From DASRDZ01 sp035652335 (GTDB lineage: Bacteria; Chloroflexota; Dormibacteria; Aeolococcales; Aeolococcaceae): a DNA stretch of 39,246 nt. This document shows positions 31,771 to 39,245 of the stretch, one piece after another. The stretch's first letter is position 1; every line of letters begins with the position of its first letter. The notes beneath the pieces were generated by a model. That model was given only the letters and a program-made list of their open reading frames with translations. It made no database searches and was not told the origin of the DNA. The position numbers and the translations under genes are program-made. The stretch covers positions 1 through 39,246 of the forward strand of contig DASRDZ010000058.1 in NCBI GenBank assembly GCA_035652335.1, given 5' to 3'.

Positions 31771-32753
31771 CGCAGGCCGACCTCGGCGTGGGCGGTGCCG
31801 TCGAGGGTCCACTCCCGCTCGGTGCGCCAGCGGCGACCGCCGAGGCGCTGCCGGGTGATCCAGGCGGACGCACGCTCACTGTTGGTGCACACGCAGGTCT
31901 CGCCGTCGGGGTCGGTGTAGGGCACCTGCACCGACGCAGCGGGCGGGACGGCCACCTCGACGCGCAGGCGGTGGAGGCCCCAGCGCGCCGTTGCGGTCCA
32001 CCGCGGCAGCGTCACCCGCGCGCTCCCCGCCAGGGCGGCGACGAGGGGGTCGCCCGGCATGTCGGCGCCGTCGACGCGCAGGCGCACGAACGGCTTCGGC
32101 GGCAGACGGTTCATCCCCGGTCGCTTCGACACCGCGGCGACCACCTCCAGGACGTCGCCACCGCCGAGGTCGGCGTGCAGCCAGGCCCAGCGCCTGGCGT
32201 TGCCGTGCCCGTAGATGCGCGCCACCGCGCCCGGCGCGTCGACCAGGTCCAGCGTGCGATCCCCGATGCGCACCGCGCCGCTGAACCGCGCGGTCGGCAT
32301 CGGCACGACCTGCGCGGCGGGGAGCGCCTCGCGCTCCCATGCCCACTGCGGGAAGGTGAAGAGCGGCGCGGCCGACTCAGCGCAGCGGAGATCCCAGGAC
32401 ATCGCCCCGGCGGTGCCGCGCATCACCTCACCGTCGAGGTGGGTCGCCGCCGACACGAACCACGCCCGCCCGCCCGCATCGGCCGCCTGCGGCTCAGGGC
32501 CGAACCGCCAGAAGTCACCGCCGCCCTCGGGCGGGAACGCCGCCGCCCACCCGTGCACGTACGGCTCTCCCGACAGCGGGGCGACCAGCTCGTGGTGCAC
32601 CCACAGCCCGTACCCGCTGCGCGGGTCGGTGAGCGTCGCGTACCAGACCTCCAGGCGCCCCGGCTGGCCCCGCCACCGCGAGGGTCCGAGCGCCGCGGCG
32701 TCCGCTCGCAGCGCGGGCCCGACCGCTGCCTCCGTCATCGCGCGCCGCAGCAT
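31767..32753 (-). CDS. uncharacterised protein, possibly lipocalin/CrtC-AttH-like
   Basis: A protein of about 328 residues that I cannot assign firmly. It has beta-rich patterns such as GRLEVWYATLTD, GYGLWVHHELVAP, AMSWDLRC and a central segment with TFPQWAWE. VARIYGHGNARRWAWLHADLGG and DPDGETCVCTNSERA look conserved. The two-sandwich feel recalls hydroxyneurosporene-synthase/AttH-type lipocalins, but this is only an impression. No signal peptide or membrane segment. Two starts are possible: ATG 32753 (given) or ATG 32738. It overlaps the fused GMC gene by 4 nt and heads that operon, so it may process or bind the same substrate. Confidence 0.7.
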   Translation of the reverse strand: MLRRAMTEAAVGPALRADAAALGPSRWRGQPGRLEVWYATLTDPRSGYGLWVHHELVAPLSGEPYVHGWAAAFPPEGGGDFWRFGPEPQAADAGGRAWFVSAATHLDGEVMRGTAGAMSWDLRCAESAAPLFTFPQWAWEREALPAAQVVPMPTARFSGAVRIGDRTLDLVDAPGAVARIYGHGNARRWAWLHADLGGGDVLEVVAAVSKRPGMNRLPPKPFVRLRVDGADMPGDPLVAALAGSARVTLPRWTATARWGLHRLRVEVAVPPAASVQVPYTDPDGETCVCTNSERASAWITRQRLGGRRWRTEREWTLDGTAHAEVGLR

Positions 32754-32802
32754 CGCACGCGGACCCACCGCGCCGCCCGGCGCCGTGCAAAACTGCGGCG
32801 CC

Positions 32803-33549
32803 ATGAGCCTCAAGGACCTCGCCCTGCGCCGCCTCGCCGCCGACGGCGACGCCTTCTTCGCCGCCGCCGAGCGCGACCCCGCGGCCCCGGTGCGCGCCTG
32901 CCCGGGGTGGACGGTCGACAAGCTGGTCGGGCACCTCGGGCGCATCCACACGTGGGCGGCGCAGGTGGTCCGCTCCCGCACCGTCGAGCCCGTCTCCCCG
33001 CGCCTCTTCCCCGAGGGGCCCGACGATCCCTCGCTGCGCCTGCGCTGGGGACAGGAGCGCCACTCCGAGCTGCTGGCGGCGCTGGGCGAGCTCGGCGAGG
33101 AGGAGCCGATCTGGGTGTTCCTGCCGTCCAGCCACACCGGCACCGGGCGCTTCTGGCTGCGGCGCCAGGCGCTGGAGCTGGCCCTGCACCGCTGGGACGC
33201 CCAGGACGCCACCGGAGAGGCCGAGCCGCCCGACGCCGAGCTCGCCGCCGAGGGCATCGACGAGCTGCTCACGACGTTCCTGCCGAGCATGCCCGGGCAG
33301 ACGGCGCAGCTGGGACCGGACGGTGCCTCCCTGCACATCCACTGCACCGACCGCGAGGGCGAGTGGCTGGTGCGACTCAGCGCGGAGGGGCCGGTCGTCA
33401 GCGGCGAGCACACCAAGGCCGACGTCGCCGTCCGGGGCTCAGCCGCCGACCTCTGGCTCTGCCTGTGGAACCGCGTCGGCCGCGACCGCGTCGAGGTGTT
33501 CGGCGACGCCTCGCTGCTCGACCGCTGGGCGGAGCACGTCCGCATCTGA
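32803..33549 (+). CDS. maleylpyruvate isomerase family (mycothiol-dependent, DinB-like) protein
   Basis: A 248-residue protein of the MDMPI/DinB-like fold. The N-terminal four-helix bundle has CPGWTVDKLVGHLGRIHTW with the first metal His and LELALHRWDAQDATG with the later Glu/His pair, as in mycothiol-dependent maleylpyruvate isomerase. The C-terminal domain (about 150-248) is of the SCP2-like type (ADVAVRGSAADLWLCLWNR). The family suggests, but does not prove, that the host makes mycothiol. AAAACT ends 8 nt before the ATG, a weak leaderless-type -10. Its last 111 nt overlap the convergent sensor-kinase gene. Confidence 0.88.
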   Translation: MSLKDLALRRLAADGDAFFAAAERDPAAPVRACPGWTVDKLVGHLGRIHTWAAQVVRSRTVEPVSPRLFPEGPDDPSLRLRWGQERHSELLAALGELGEEEPIWVFLPSSHTGTGRFWLRRQALELALHRWDAQDATGEAEPPDAELAAEGIDELLTTFLPSMPGQTAQLGPDGASLHIHCTDREGEWLVRLSAEGPVVSGEHTKADVAVRGSAADLWLCLWNRVGRDRVEVFGDASLLDRWAEHVRI

Positions 33550-35685
33550 GACCGGCAGGCTGAGGGTGAACACGCTCCCCTCGCCGGGCTCGGACTCGAC
33601 GGTGATGTCGCCACCGTGCATGCGGGCCAGCTCCCGGGAGAGGTAGAGCCCGAGGCCGGTGCCGGCGATGTGGCTGTTGTCCCGCGTCACCACGCGGCCG
33701 AAGCGGGTGAACAGCCGCGGCAGGTCGGAGGCGGCGATGCCGATGCCCTGGTCGCTGATGCGCACCGTGGCCCAGCCGTCGCCGTGGCCGACGTCGCAGC
33801 GCACGATCCCGCCCGCCGGCGAGTACTTGACCGCGTTGCCGACGAGGTTGGCCAGAACCGTGACGATGCGCCCGGGGTCGACGTCGACCGGCACCGGGCC
33901 GTCGCAGTCGATCAGCACCTCGTGGCGGGGCGCGCCCAGCGGCAGGGTCACCGACACCGCCTCGCGGAGGAGGGCCACCAGGTCGGCGGCCTCGCGCTCC
34001 AGGCGGAGGCGACCATCCTCCAGCCGGGCCGTCTCCAGCATCTGGTCGACCAGGCGGTTCATCTCGGCCACCTTGGAGATGAGCACCGGCAGCACGCGGC
34101 GCAGCCCCTCCGGCGGCACCGAGCCGTCGTCGACCATGGAGAGGTAGCCGCTCAGCACCGAGAGCGGCCCGCGCAGCTCGTGCGAGGCGAGGCGCAGGAA
34201 CTCCGACTTGACCCGCTCCACCTGGGCCATCCGCTCGGCGTGCTCGCTCGCAGCGGCGGCGCGCTCGCGCTCCAGCCGCAGCGCATGCGCGTTGCCGACG
34301 GCGAGCCCGGCGAGGTGGGCGATGCCTTCGAGGAGTCGCAGCTCCTCGCCGTCGAAGTCGCGCTCGTCGCGGGTGGAGGCGGCCAGCACGCCGTGCACCG
34401 CGGTGCCCGAGGAGATGCGCACCAGGGCGACGCCGGCGACGCGGACGCGCGCCGCCGCCCGGCGCACGCTGGGCTGCAGCGCGGGGTCGTCGGCGCGGAT
34501 GCTGACCGCCCGCCCGGTCCGCAGCGCGTCCTCCATGGCGGGGTGGTCGGCGACGGGGAAGTCGACGTCGGCGCTGGCCAGCTCGGGGTCGGGATCCTCG
34601 ACGGCGATGAGCCGGGCCCAGCCGTCGTCGTCGATGCGGTAGAAGGAGGCGCGCCCGCCCGCGCCGCCGGCACCGTGGGAGACGGCGGACGCCGTCGAGC
34701 GCACCACCTCGCGCAGCACCACGTCCAGCTCCAGCGACTGGGCCAGGCGGCTGGCGGTGTCGAGCAGCAGGGACAGCTCGGTGACGCGCTGCTGCAGGCG
34801 CTGGTCGGCGAGCCGCAGCGCGGTGGTGCTCTGCACGCTGCCGGCGATGGCGACCGCGATCTGCTCCAGCACGGCGACGTCGTCCTCGGTGAAGCGGTTG
34901 GGCTGCGAGGCGTCGACGGAGAGCACGCCGATCACCTGTCCCGCGGTGATCAGCGGGACGCACACCAGGCTGCGCATCCGCGCATTCGTCCCCAGGCTGC
35001 GGAACATCGGCGCCGGCGCGCCGGGGGCGTCGATGTCGTTGACCAGGACCGACTCCGCGGTCGCCGCCACGCGGCCCATGATGCCCTGGCCCAGCTCCAG
35101 GCGCTGGCGGCGCACGTCCTCGCTGAGGTGCTCGCCGTGGGCGGCGGCGACGTAGAGCCGGTTGCGCTCGTCGATGAGCAGGATGGTGCCGCCGCGCAGG
35201 CCGTCACGGGCCATGTCCTCGAGGACCTCGCGGAGGATCTCCTCCAGCGACGACGACGAGGTGGCCACCCGCGAGACCCGGGAGACCAGCGCGAGCCGCG
35301 CCGCCGCGGCCCGGGTGCCGGCATAGCCCACCGCGGCCAGGCGGGTGAGCACCGCCAGGATCAGGATCACCGAGGCGCGGGAGGCGGCGTTGCCCCAGGG
35401 CAGCTCGCGCTGCGCTCCCAGCGCCACGGCGAAGGCGATGGACACCGACAGGGTGGCCAGGTACATGCGGCGCGAGCCCAACCACGCCACCGCCAGCGAC
35501 GGCAGCAGGGAGAGGCCGCCGAGGACGGAGTCCATGCCGCGCGTCGACTGGACCGCGTACATCGCGCCCAGCAGGCCGACGCACGCCGCGCCCAGCGACC
35601 ACTCGTAGGGTGAGCGGGCCCACGCCAGCGGCCGCATCAGGCCCGACAGGCCGCGCAGACTCCTCCCCGTCGTGTCGGCCTGCAT
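33439..35685 (-). CDS. membrane sensor histidine kinase with two GAF domains
   Basis: A 748-residue kinase. Four hydrophobic segments (about 29-47, 55-70, 74-90 and 104-121) anchor it. GAF-like domains follow at about 148-285 and 308-465, then HisKA with phospho-acceptor His502 (SHELRGPL), and the HATPase domain with N-box NLVGNAVKYS (613-622), DQGIGI (645-650) and GTGLGLYL (675-682). It would autophosphorylate and pass phosphate to a regulator not seen beside it. ATG at 35685 is supported by TATGAT 8 nt upstream. The ATPase domain ends near 711; the last 36 residues are encoded antisense to the neighbouring gene and look unrelated to the kinase fold. Confidence 0.92.
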   Translation of the reverse strand: MQADTTGRSLRGLSGLMRPLAWARSPYEWSLGAACVGLLGAMYAVQSTRGMDSVLGGLSLLPSLAVAWLGSRRMYLATLSVSIAFAVALGAQRELPWGNAASRASVILILAVLTRLAAVGYAGTRAAAARLALVSRVSRVATSSSSLEEILREVLEDMARDGLRGGTILLIDERNRLYVAAAHGEHLSEDVRRQRLELGQGIMGRVAATAESVLVNDIDAPGAPAPMFRSLGTNARMRSLVCVPLITAGQVIGVLSVDASQPNRFTEDDVAVLEQIAVAIAGSVQSTTALRLADQRLQQRVTELSLLLDTASRLAQSLELDVVLREVVRSTASAVSHGAGGAGGRASFYRIDDDGWARLIAVEDPDPELASADVDFPVADHPAMEDALRTGRAVSIRADDPALQPSVRRAAARVRVAGVALVRISSGTAVHGVLAASTRDERDFDGEELRLLEGIAHLAGLAVGNAHALRLERERAAAASEHAERMAQVERVKSEFLRLASHELRGPLSVLSGYLSMVDDGSVPPEGLRRVLPVLISKVAEMNRLVDQMLETARLEDGRLRLEREAADLVALLREAVSVTLPLGAPRHEVLIDCDGPVPVDVDPGRIVTVLANLVGNAVKYSPAGGIVRCDVGHGDGWATVRISDQGIGIAASDLPRLFTRFGRVVTRDNSHIAGTGLGLYLSRELARMHGGDITVESEPGEGSVFTLSLPVSDADVLRPAVEQRGVAEHLDAVAADAVPQAEPEVGG

Positions 35686-35693
35686 CTGCGCGG

Positions 35694-35699
35694 ATCATA
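35694..35699 (-). promoter_or_regulatory. -10-like TATGAT for the sensor kinase, leaderless geometry
   Basis: TATGAT on the minus strand ends 8 nt before the ATG; one mismatch from TATAAT and no Shine-Dalgarno site. Confidence 0.6.
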
Positions 35700-35725
35700 C
35701 CGGCGCGGCGGCGCGCCGGAATCGG

Positions 35726-36097
35726 CTAGGCGCTGACCGCCATCGGCGCCATCTGCAGCAGCACCAGGGCGCCGACCAGCGCCACCCGCGCCAGCACCTT
35801 CATGCCCCGGTCGACGGTGCCGTGCTTCAGCTCACCGCGGTGCGCCGCGACGGCCGAGACCAGACCCACGCCGAGGGCGACGGCCACGCCGGCGCTGGGC
35901 AGCCACGCGCTGCGGGAGGTGTAGAAGTCCTTGTACGTCGAGATCGTCATCGAGAGCAGCCAGACGGCGATGCCTGCGCCGACGATGATGGCGGCGTCGA
36001 GGGGGATCTGATGGCGGCGAAGCCAGGCGAGGATGGCGCGATCGAGGGCGAGCACGTGGACCAGGACTCCTGCAGAACCCGGGGGCTGGCGCGGCAA
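35726..36097 (-). CDS. small membrane protein of unknown function
   Basis: A 123-residue protein with about three hydrophobic segments (roughly 34-50, 65-85 and 100-119) and a short N-terminal cytoplasmic part with DRAILAWLRRHQIPLD. I recognise no family with certainty; the opening recalls PAP2-like or DUF-type phosphatase starts, but no phosphatase motif is present. The TTG start is chosen because TAGACT ends exactly 8 nt upstream, matching other starts here. A GTG about 14 codons further on is a possible later start. Its stop is 40 nt before the sensor-kinase start. Confidence 0.6.
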   Translation of the reverse strand: MPRQPPGSAGVLVHVLALDRAILAWLRRHQIPLDAAIIVGAGIAVWLLSMTISTYKDFYTSRSAWLPSAGVAVALGVGLVSAVAAHRGELKHGTVDRGMKVLARVALVGALVLLQMAPMAVSA

Positions 36098-36105
36098 TCG
36101 CGCGC

Positions 36106-36111
36106 AGTCTA
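36106..36111 (-). promoter_or_regulatory. -10-like TAGACT for the small membrane protein, leaderless geometry
   Basis: TAGACT on the minus strand ends 8 nt before a TTG codon at 36097, the same spacing as for NuoA, the sensor kinase and GH15. Confidence 0.45.
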
Positions 36112-36182
36112 TGCGCAGTCCCGGTAAATGGGGGTGAAGCCGGCGCCCCCTCTCGGTGACGGGGCGGCGAGCCGAGGTCCGG

Positions 36183-36620
36183 TCAGGCGGCGGGGCGCCA
36201 GCTCCCGGGCTGGGCGCGGCCGTCCTCGATGTCCTCGGGCAGCCGCTGCCGGGAGGGCTGCATCAGGTCGAAGAGAACCTCCTGCACCCCCCACATGGCA
36301 TCCATGACGTGGACGATGCGGCGGGGCTGCAGGTGGACGATCGACTCGACGGTGCGCTCGGCCTCGGCGTCGCCGAGGTCGGCGACCAGCTCGCGGGCGT
36401 GGCCGAGGGAGCGGGCGTACATGTCCGCGATCGCCGGGGTGATCTGCTTGATCCGCTGCAGGTGGGTCTCCTCGCAGGTCTGGATCACCTGGTCGATCTC
36501 GCCGACGAGTCGCTGGAGGCGGCGCCGCTCGGCACGTTCGCGCAGGTCGCGGCGGCGGGCGGCGTGCAGCTCTGCAGTCGCGGTCTCGATGAGCAATTGG
36601 GTCTCCGAAAGGCGCGGCAC
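36183..36620 (-). CDS. helical cytoplasmic protein of unknown function
   Basis: A 145-residue, highly charged and largely helical protein with no membrane segment. The first half is Arg/Glu-rich and may form a coiled coil (LHAARRRDLRERAERRRLQR). The middle has the segment QRIKQITPAIADMYARSLGH, and the end holds VESIVHLQPRRIVHVMDAMWG. I recognise no family. GTG at 36620 is the given start; no Shine-Dalgarno site stands before it. A TAGGCT (36651-36656, minus strand) and a stronger promoter-like pair at 36760-36788 lie upstream. Its own TGA is 72 nt before the next element on this strand. Confidence 0.65.
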   Translation of the reverse strand: MPRLSETQLLIETATAELHAARRRDLRERAERRRLQRLVGEIDQVIQTCEETHLQRIKQITPAIADMYARSLGHARELVADLGDAEAERTVESIVHLQPRRIVHVMDAMWGVQEVLFDLMQPSRQRLPEDIEDGRAQPGSWRPAA

Positions 36621-36732
36621 CGATTGAGGAGGGTGCGACGCTCGTTGAGCAGCCTACCCGGGGCCGTGCAAAGGAAACGTAAACTGGCGGACCCCGGTTC
36701 CCCGGCGGCGCGGGCTGTGCGACGCCGTGTCC

Positions 36733-36752
36733 GACCGCCGCGGCAGGCGGTC
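36733..36752. other. perfect stem-loop at a predicted 5' end
   Basis: GACCGCC-GCGGCA-GGCGGTC, 7-bp stem with a 6-nt loop. It begins at about the expected start of a transcript from the promoter at 36760-36788, so it could be a 5' stabilising hairpin. Confidence 0.4.
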
Positions 36753-36759
36753 GTCCCTC

Positions 36760-36788
36760 ATCCTAGCGGCGCCCGGCGGCGACGTAAA
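36760..36788 (-). promoter_or_regulatory. promoter-like TTTACG-N17-TAGGAT, minus strand
   Basis: TTTACG (36783-36788) and TAGGAT (36760-36765) on the minus strand with a spacer of exactly 17 nt. It points towards the helical protein gene at 36620 and would give a leader of about 130 nt. Confidence 0.5.
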
Positions 36789-37038
36789 CCCCGTCCCGCC
36801 TTCCCGCCGAGCGTCGCCGGCCTCTCCGCCACGCGGGCCATGGGTCCCACGCCGAGGGGTGACCTTGTGCTCTAGGCGCCTGTGCAGGGGCGCTCCGATA
36901 CTGCGCGTAAAGGCCAGACGGAGGAGCAGAACCCGACGGCAACTGGAGACGTGCAACGTGGTCGACGCCCTCCGGCGTCACCGGATCCCGCCCGGACTCC
37001 CACACCCGGGTGGCCCTGGAACGTCGGAGGCCTTCACA

Positions 37039-37055
37039 GGCGGCGGCCCGCCGCC
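37039..37055. other. GC-rich inverted repeat before the response-regulator gene
   Basis: GGCGGCGG-C-CCGCCGCC; as RNA it would fold with a few of the inner pairs opened. Role unknown. Confidence 0.3.
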
Positions 37056-37113
37056 CCGACCCTGCACCCCGTCGCTGCTCCTCCCGGCCTGACCACCACC
37101 AGGACCGCACCCC

Positions 37114-37119
37114 TATGCT
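37114..37119 (+). promoter_or_regulatory. -10-like TATGCT before the response-regulator gene
   Basis: TATGCT ends 10 nt before an in-frame ATG at 37130 and 34 nt before the ATG at 37154. A leaderless start at 37130 or an SD-led start at 37154 are both possible. Confidence 0.4.
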
Positions 37120-37153
37120 GAACGCCACCATGCCACCACCGGAAGTGAGGGAC

Positions 37154-37813
37154 ATGTCCACCATCCGCATCCTCCTGTGCGACGACCACGAGCTGGTCCG
37201 GCGCGGCCTGCGGAGCCTGCTCGACGGGGTCAGCGGCTTCGAGGTCGTCGGCGAGGCCGGCGACGCCAACGAGGCGGTCAAGGCCGTCGAGGAGCTCGAT
37301 CCCGACGTGGTGGTGATGGACGTCCGCCTCCCCGGCCGCTCCGGGATCGAGGCCTGCCGCGACATCCGCTCCGCGCACCCCGACGCCCACGTCCTCATGC
37401 TCACCTCCTTCGCCGACGACGAGGCGCTCTTCTCCTCGATCATGGCCGGCGCCTCCGGCTACGTCCTCAAGCAGGTGCGCGGCGCCGACCTGGTGGGGGC
37501 CATCCGCCAGGTGGCGGAGGGCCACTCGCTGCTCGACCCCGCGGTCACCGCGCGCGTGCTGGCGCGGCTGCGCGGCGAGGCCCCCATCCCGACGGACGGC
37601 GTCGAGGAGCTGACCCCCCAGGAGCGCCGCATCCTCGACCTCGTCGCCGAGGGGCTGACCAACCGGCAGATCGCCGAGCGCATCCACCTCGCCGAGAAGA
37701 CGGTCAAGAACTACGTCTCGAACATCCTCATGAAGCTGGGACTGGCCCGGCGCGCCGAGGTGGCCGCGTACATGGCCAAGCGCCGCGTGGTGCCGCCCGA
37801 CCAGTGGCCGTGA
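37154..37813 (+). CDS. NarL/FixJ-family response regulator
   Basis: A 219-residue regulator. The receiver domain (1-120) has the acidic pair Asp10/Asp11, phospho-acceptor Asp56 in VVMDVRLPG, Thr84 and Lys106. The LuxR-type DNA-binding domain (155-215) reads LTPQERRILDLVAEGLTNRQIAERIHLAEKTVKNYVSNILMKL. ATG at 37154 is chosen because it begins the conserved MSTIRILLCDDH and has GGAAG/GAGG upstream; ATG 37130 would add MPPPEVRD. It faces the HisKA_3 kinase at 37824, with only 10 nt between the stops. NarL regulators pair with exactly that kinase class, so the two are likely cognate partners. Confidence 0.95.
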   Translation: MSTIRILLCDDHELVRRGLRSLLDGVSGFEVVGEAGDANEAVKAVEELDPDVVVMDVRLPGRSGIEACRDIRSAHPDAHVLMLTSFADDEALFSSIMAGASGYVLKQVRGADLVGAIRQVAEGHSLLDPAVTARVLARLRGEAPIPTDGVEELTPQERRILDLVAEGLTNRQIAERIHLAEKTVKNYVSNILMKLGLARRAEVAAYMAKRRVVPPDQWP

Positions 37814-37823
37814 TCTCCGGCTC

Positions 37824-39245
37824 CTAGACGGGGACCTCGAGCCGCACCCGGGTCCCCCTGCCCGGCGCGGACTCGACGCGGAGGTCCGCCTCGATGCGAG
37901 CCGCCCGCTCGCGCAGGTTGCGCAGGCCGTGCCCGCCGGTGTGGGCGGCCATGTCGAAGCCGCTGCCGTCGTCCGCCACCACCAGCACGGCCCGGCCCCT
38001 TCGTCGCTCGACGCTGACCTCCGCGTGCGTCGCCCGGGAGTGGCGGGCGACGTTGCCGCAGGCTTCGGACAGCACGTGGACGAACTCGGCGCCCGCGTCG
38101 GACTGCAGGGCGGTCAGGGCGCGATCGTCGATGCGCAGCTCGGTGCGGATGCCGGCGGCGACGAGCATGGCGACGTTGTCGGCGATGAGACGCCGCAGAG
38201 TCGCGGGGGCGAGCCCCGAGGGGCGCAGGTCGTGCACGTACGCGCGGATCTCGCGGATCGCCTCGTCGATCTCGTCGACCGCCGTGGCAAGGGCTGCGGA
38301 GGCGGCGGCGTCGGAGTCGCCGAGGCGCAGCGCGGCGGAATCCAGGGCCATGCCGACCGCGAAGAGGCGCTGCACCGCGCCGTCGTGCAGGTCCATGGCG
38401 ATGCGCGACCGCTCCTGGGCGACGAGCAGCTGGCGGCGCAGGCGGCGCAGGCGCTCGGCGCGATAGGCGAGCGAGACGACGCCTGCCCAGCCCTCGAGGC
38501 GCTCGCGCCGCGCCGCGTCCATGGCGTCGCCGGCGCGCAGGCGCACGCCGAACCAGCCGTGCTGCGACTCCTCGCCGGGGATGGGCACCCAGTCGAAGCC
38601 GGGCAGCCCCTCGGGTCCTGAGATGTGGTCAGAGCTGTCCACATCTCCGAGGGCGGCGACGACCTCGAAGCGTGTCGTGTCGCCCCAGAGCACGAGCGCC
38701 GCAACCGCCTTGTGCAGCACCATGACACGCTCGCAGGCCGAGACCACGATCTCCTCCAGCGGACCGCCGCCGAGGGCGATGCGAGCGACCTCGAAGAGGG
38801 CGCGGGTGCGCCGCTCCCCGGCCAGGGTGAGCTGGAACTCCTCGGCGAGGCGGAGCGACGACGCCGCCAGGCTGGCCAGGGTCACCAGGCCGTCGAGGTG
38901 GGTGGCGAGATGCCCCTCGCCGGGCAGCCCGACGAGCAGGACGCCGAGGACGCGCTCGCCTGCGGCCATCGGCACCGCCGCGAAGCTGCAGTGCCCGACG
39001 CTGTGCACCCCGGGCGCGGGCGAGGCGGCGTCGGAGAGGGCCCTCGTGGCGGCGCGGCGCGAGCAGCGGAAGAGCCGCCAGATGTCCTTCTGCACGGCAC
39101 CGTCCGCGCCGGCGATGCGCAGTGAGTCGCCGTCGGGCACCACGATCGCGGCCGCGGGAGAGCCGGCCACGAGGGTGCGCGCCGCCCGGGCGACCGCTCG
39201 CAGCACCGTGGCGGGGTCGGCCTGGCCGGCCAGGGCCACCGACAC
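37824..39245 (-). CDS. HisKA_3-type sensor histidine kinase, N-terminus probably cut by window edge
   Basis: At least 473 residues are visible. The visible part starts inside or at a GAF-like region (to about 135), followed by a second sensor-like region (about 145-262) and then the kinase: the HisKA_3 motif with phospho-acceptor His287 (ERSRIAMDLHDGAVQRL) and the HATPase with EACGNVARHSRATHAEV, DDGSGF and GGHGLRNLRERA. The visible GTG at 39245 is at the very edge and the sequence before it is unknown, so the true start is probably outside. It converges with the NarL regulator, its likely partner. No membrane segment is seen in this part. Confidence 0.92.
   Translation of the reverse strand: MSVALAGQADPATVLRAVARAARTLVAGSPAAAIVVPDGDSLRIAGADGAVQKDIWRLFRCSRRAATRALSDAASPAPGVHSVGHCSFAAVPMAAGERVLGVLLVGLPGEGHLATHLDGLVTLASLAASSLRLAEEFQLTLAGERRTRALFEVARIALGGGPLEEIVVSACERVMVLHKAVAALVLWGDTTRFEVVAALGDVDSSDHISGPEGLPGFDWVPIPGEESQHGWFGVRLRAGDAMDAARRERLEGWAGVVSLAYRAERLRRLRRQLLVAQERSRIAMDLHDGAVQRLFAVGMALDSAALRLGDSDAAASAALATAVDEIDEAIREIRAYVHDLRPSGLAPATLRRLIADNVAMLVAAGIRTELRIDDRALTALQSDAGAEFVHVLSEACGNVARHSRATHAEVSVERRRGRAVLVVADDGSGFDMAAHTGGHGLRNLRERAARIEADLRVESAPGRGTRVRLEVPV

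Larger units (their letters stand above)
36621..37153. other. 533-nt divergent intergenic region
   Basis: No convincing coding region is seen. It holds a minus-strand promoter-like pair (36760-36788), a perfect hairpin (36733-36752), three CGTAAA hexamers (36678-36683, 36783-36788, 36906-36911), a GC-rich hairpin (37039-37055) and TATGCT (37114-37119) before the regulator gene. It could carry a long 5' leader or a small RNA. The open frames through it are Arg/Pro-rich and have no start signals. Confidence 0.5.

Noticed and set aside
36640..36800. c-di-AMP (ydaO) riboswitch-like GGGGAACCGGGGT on the minus strand
   Set aside because: Only this short string fits. The conserved GTGAATC-type part and the pseudoknot partners of the motif are not visible.
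36727..37092. Arg/Pro-rich open frame in the intergenic region
   Set aside because: No Shine-Dalgarno or -10-like start signal, low-complexity composition and no recognisable fold. A competing frame (36882-37121) is just as plausible, so neither is called.
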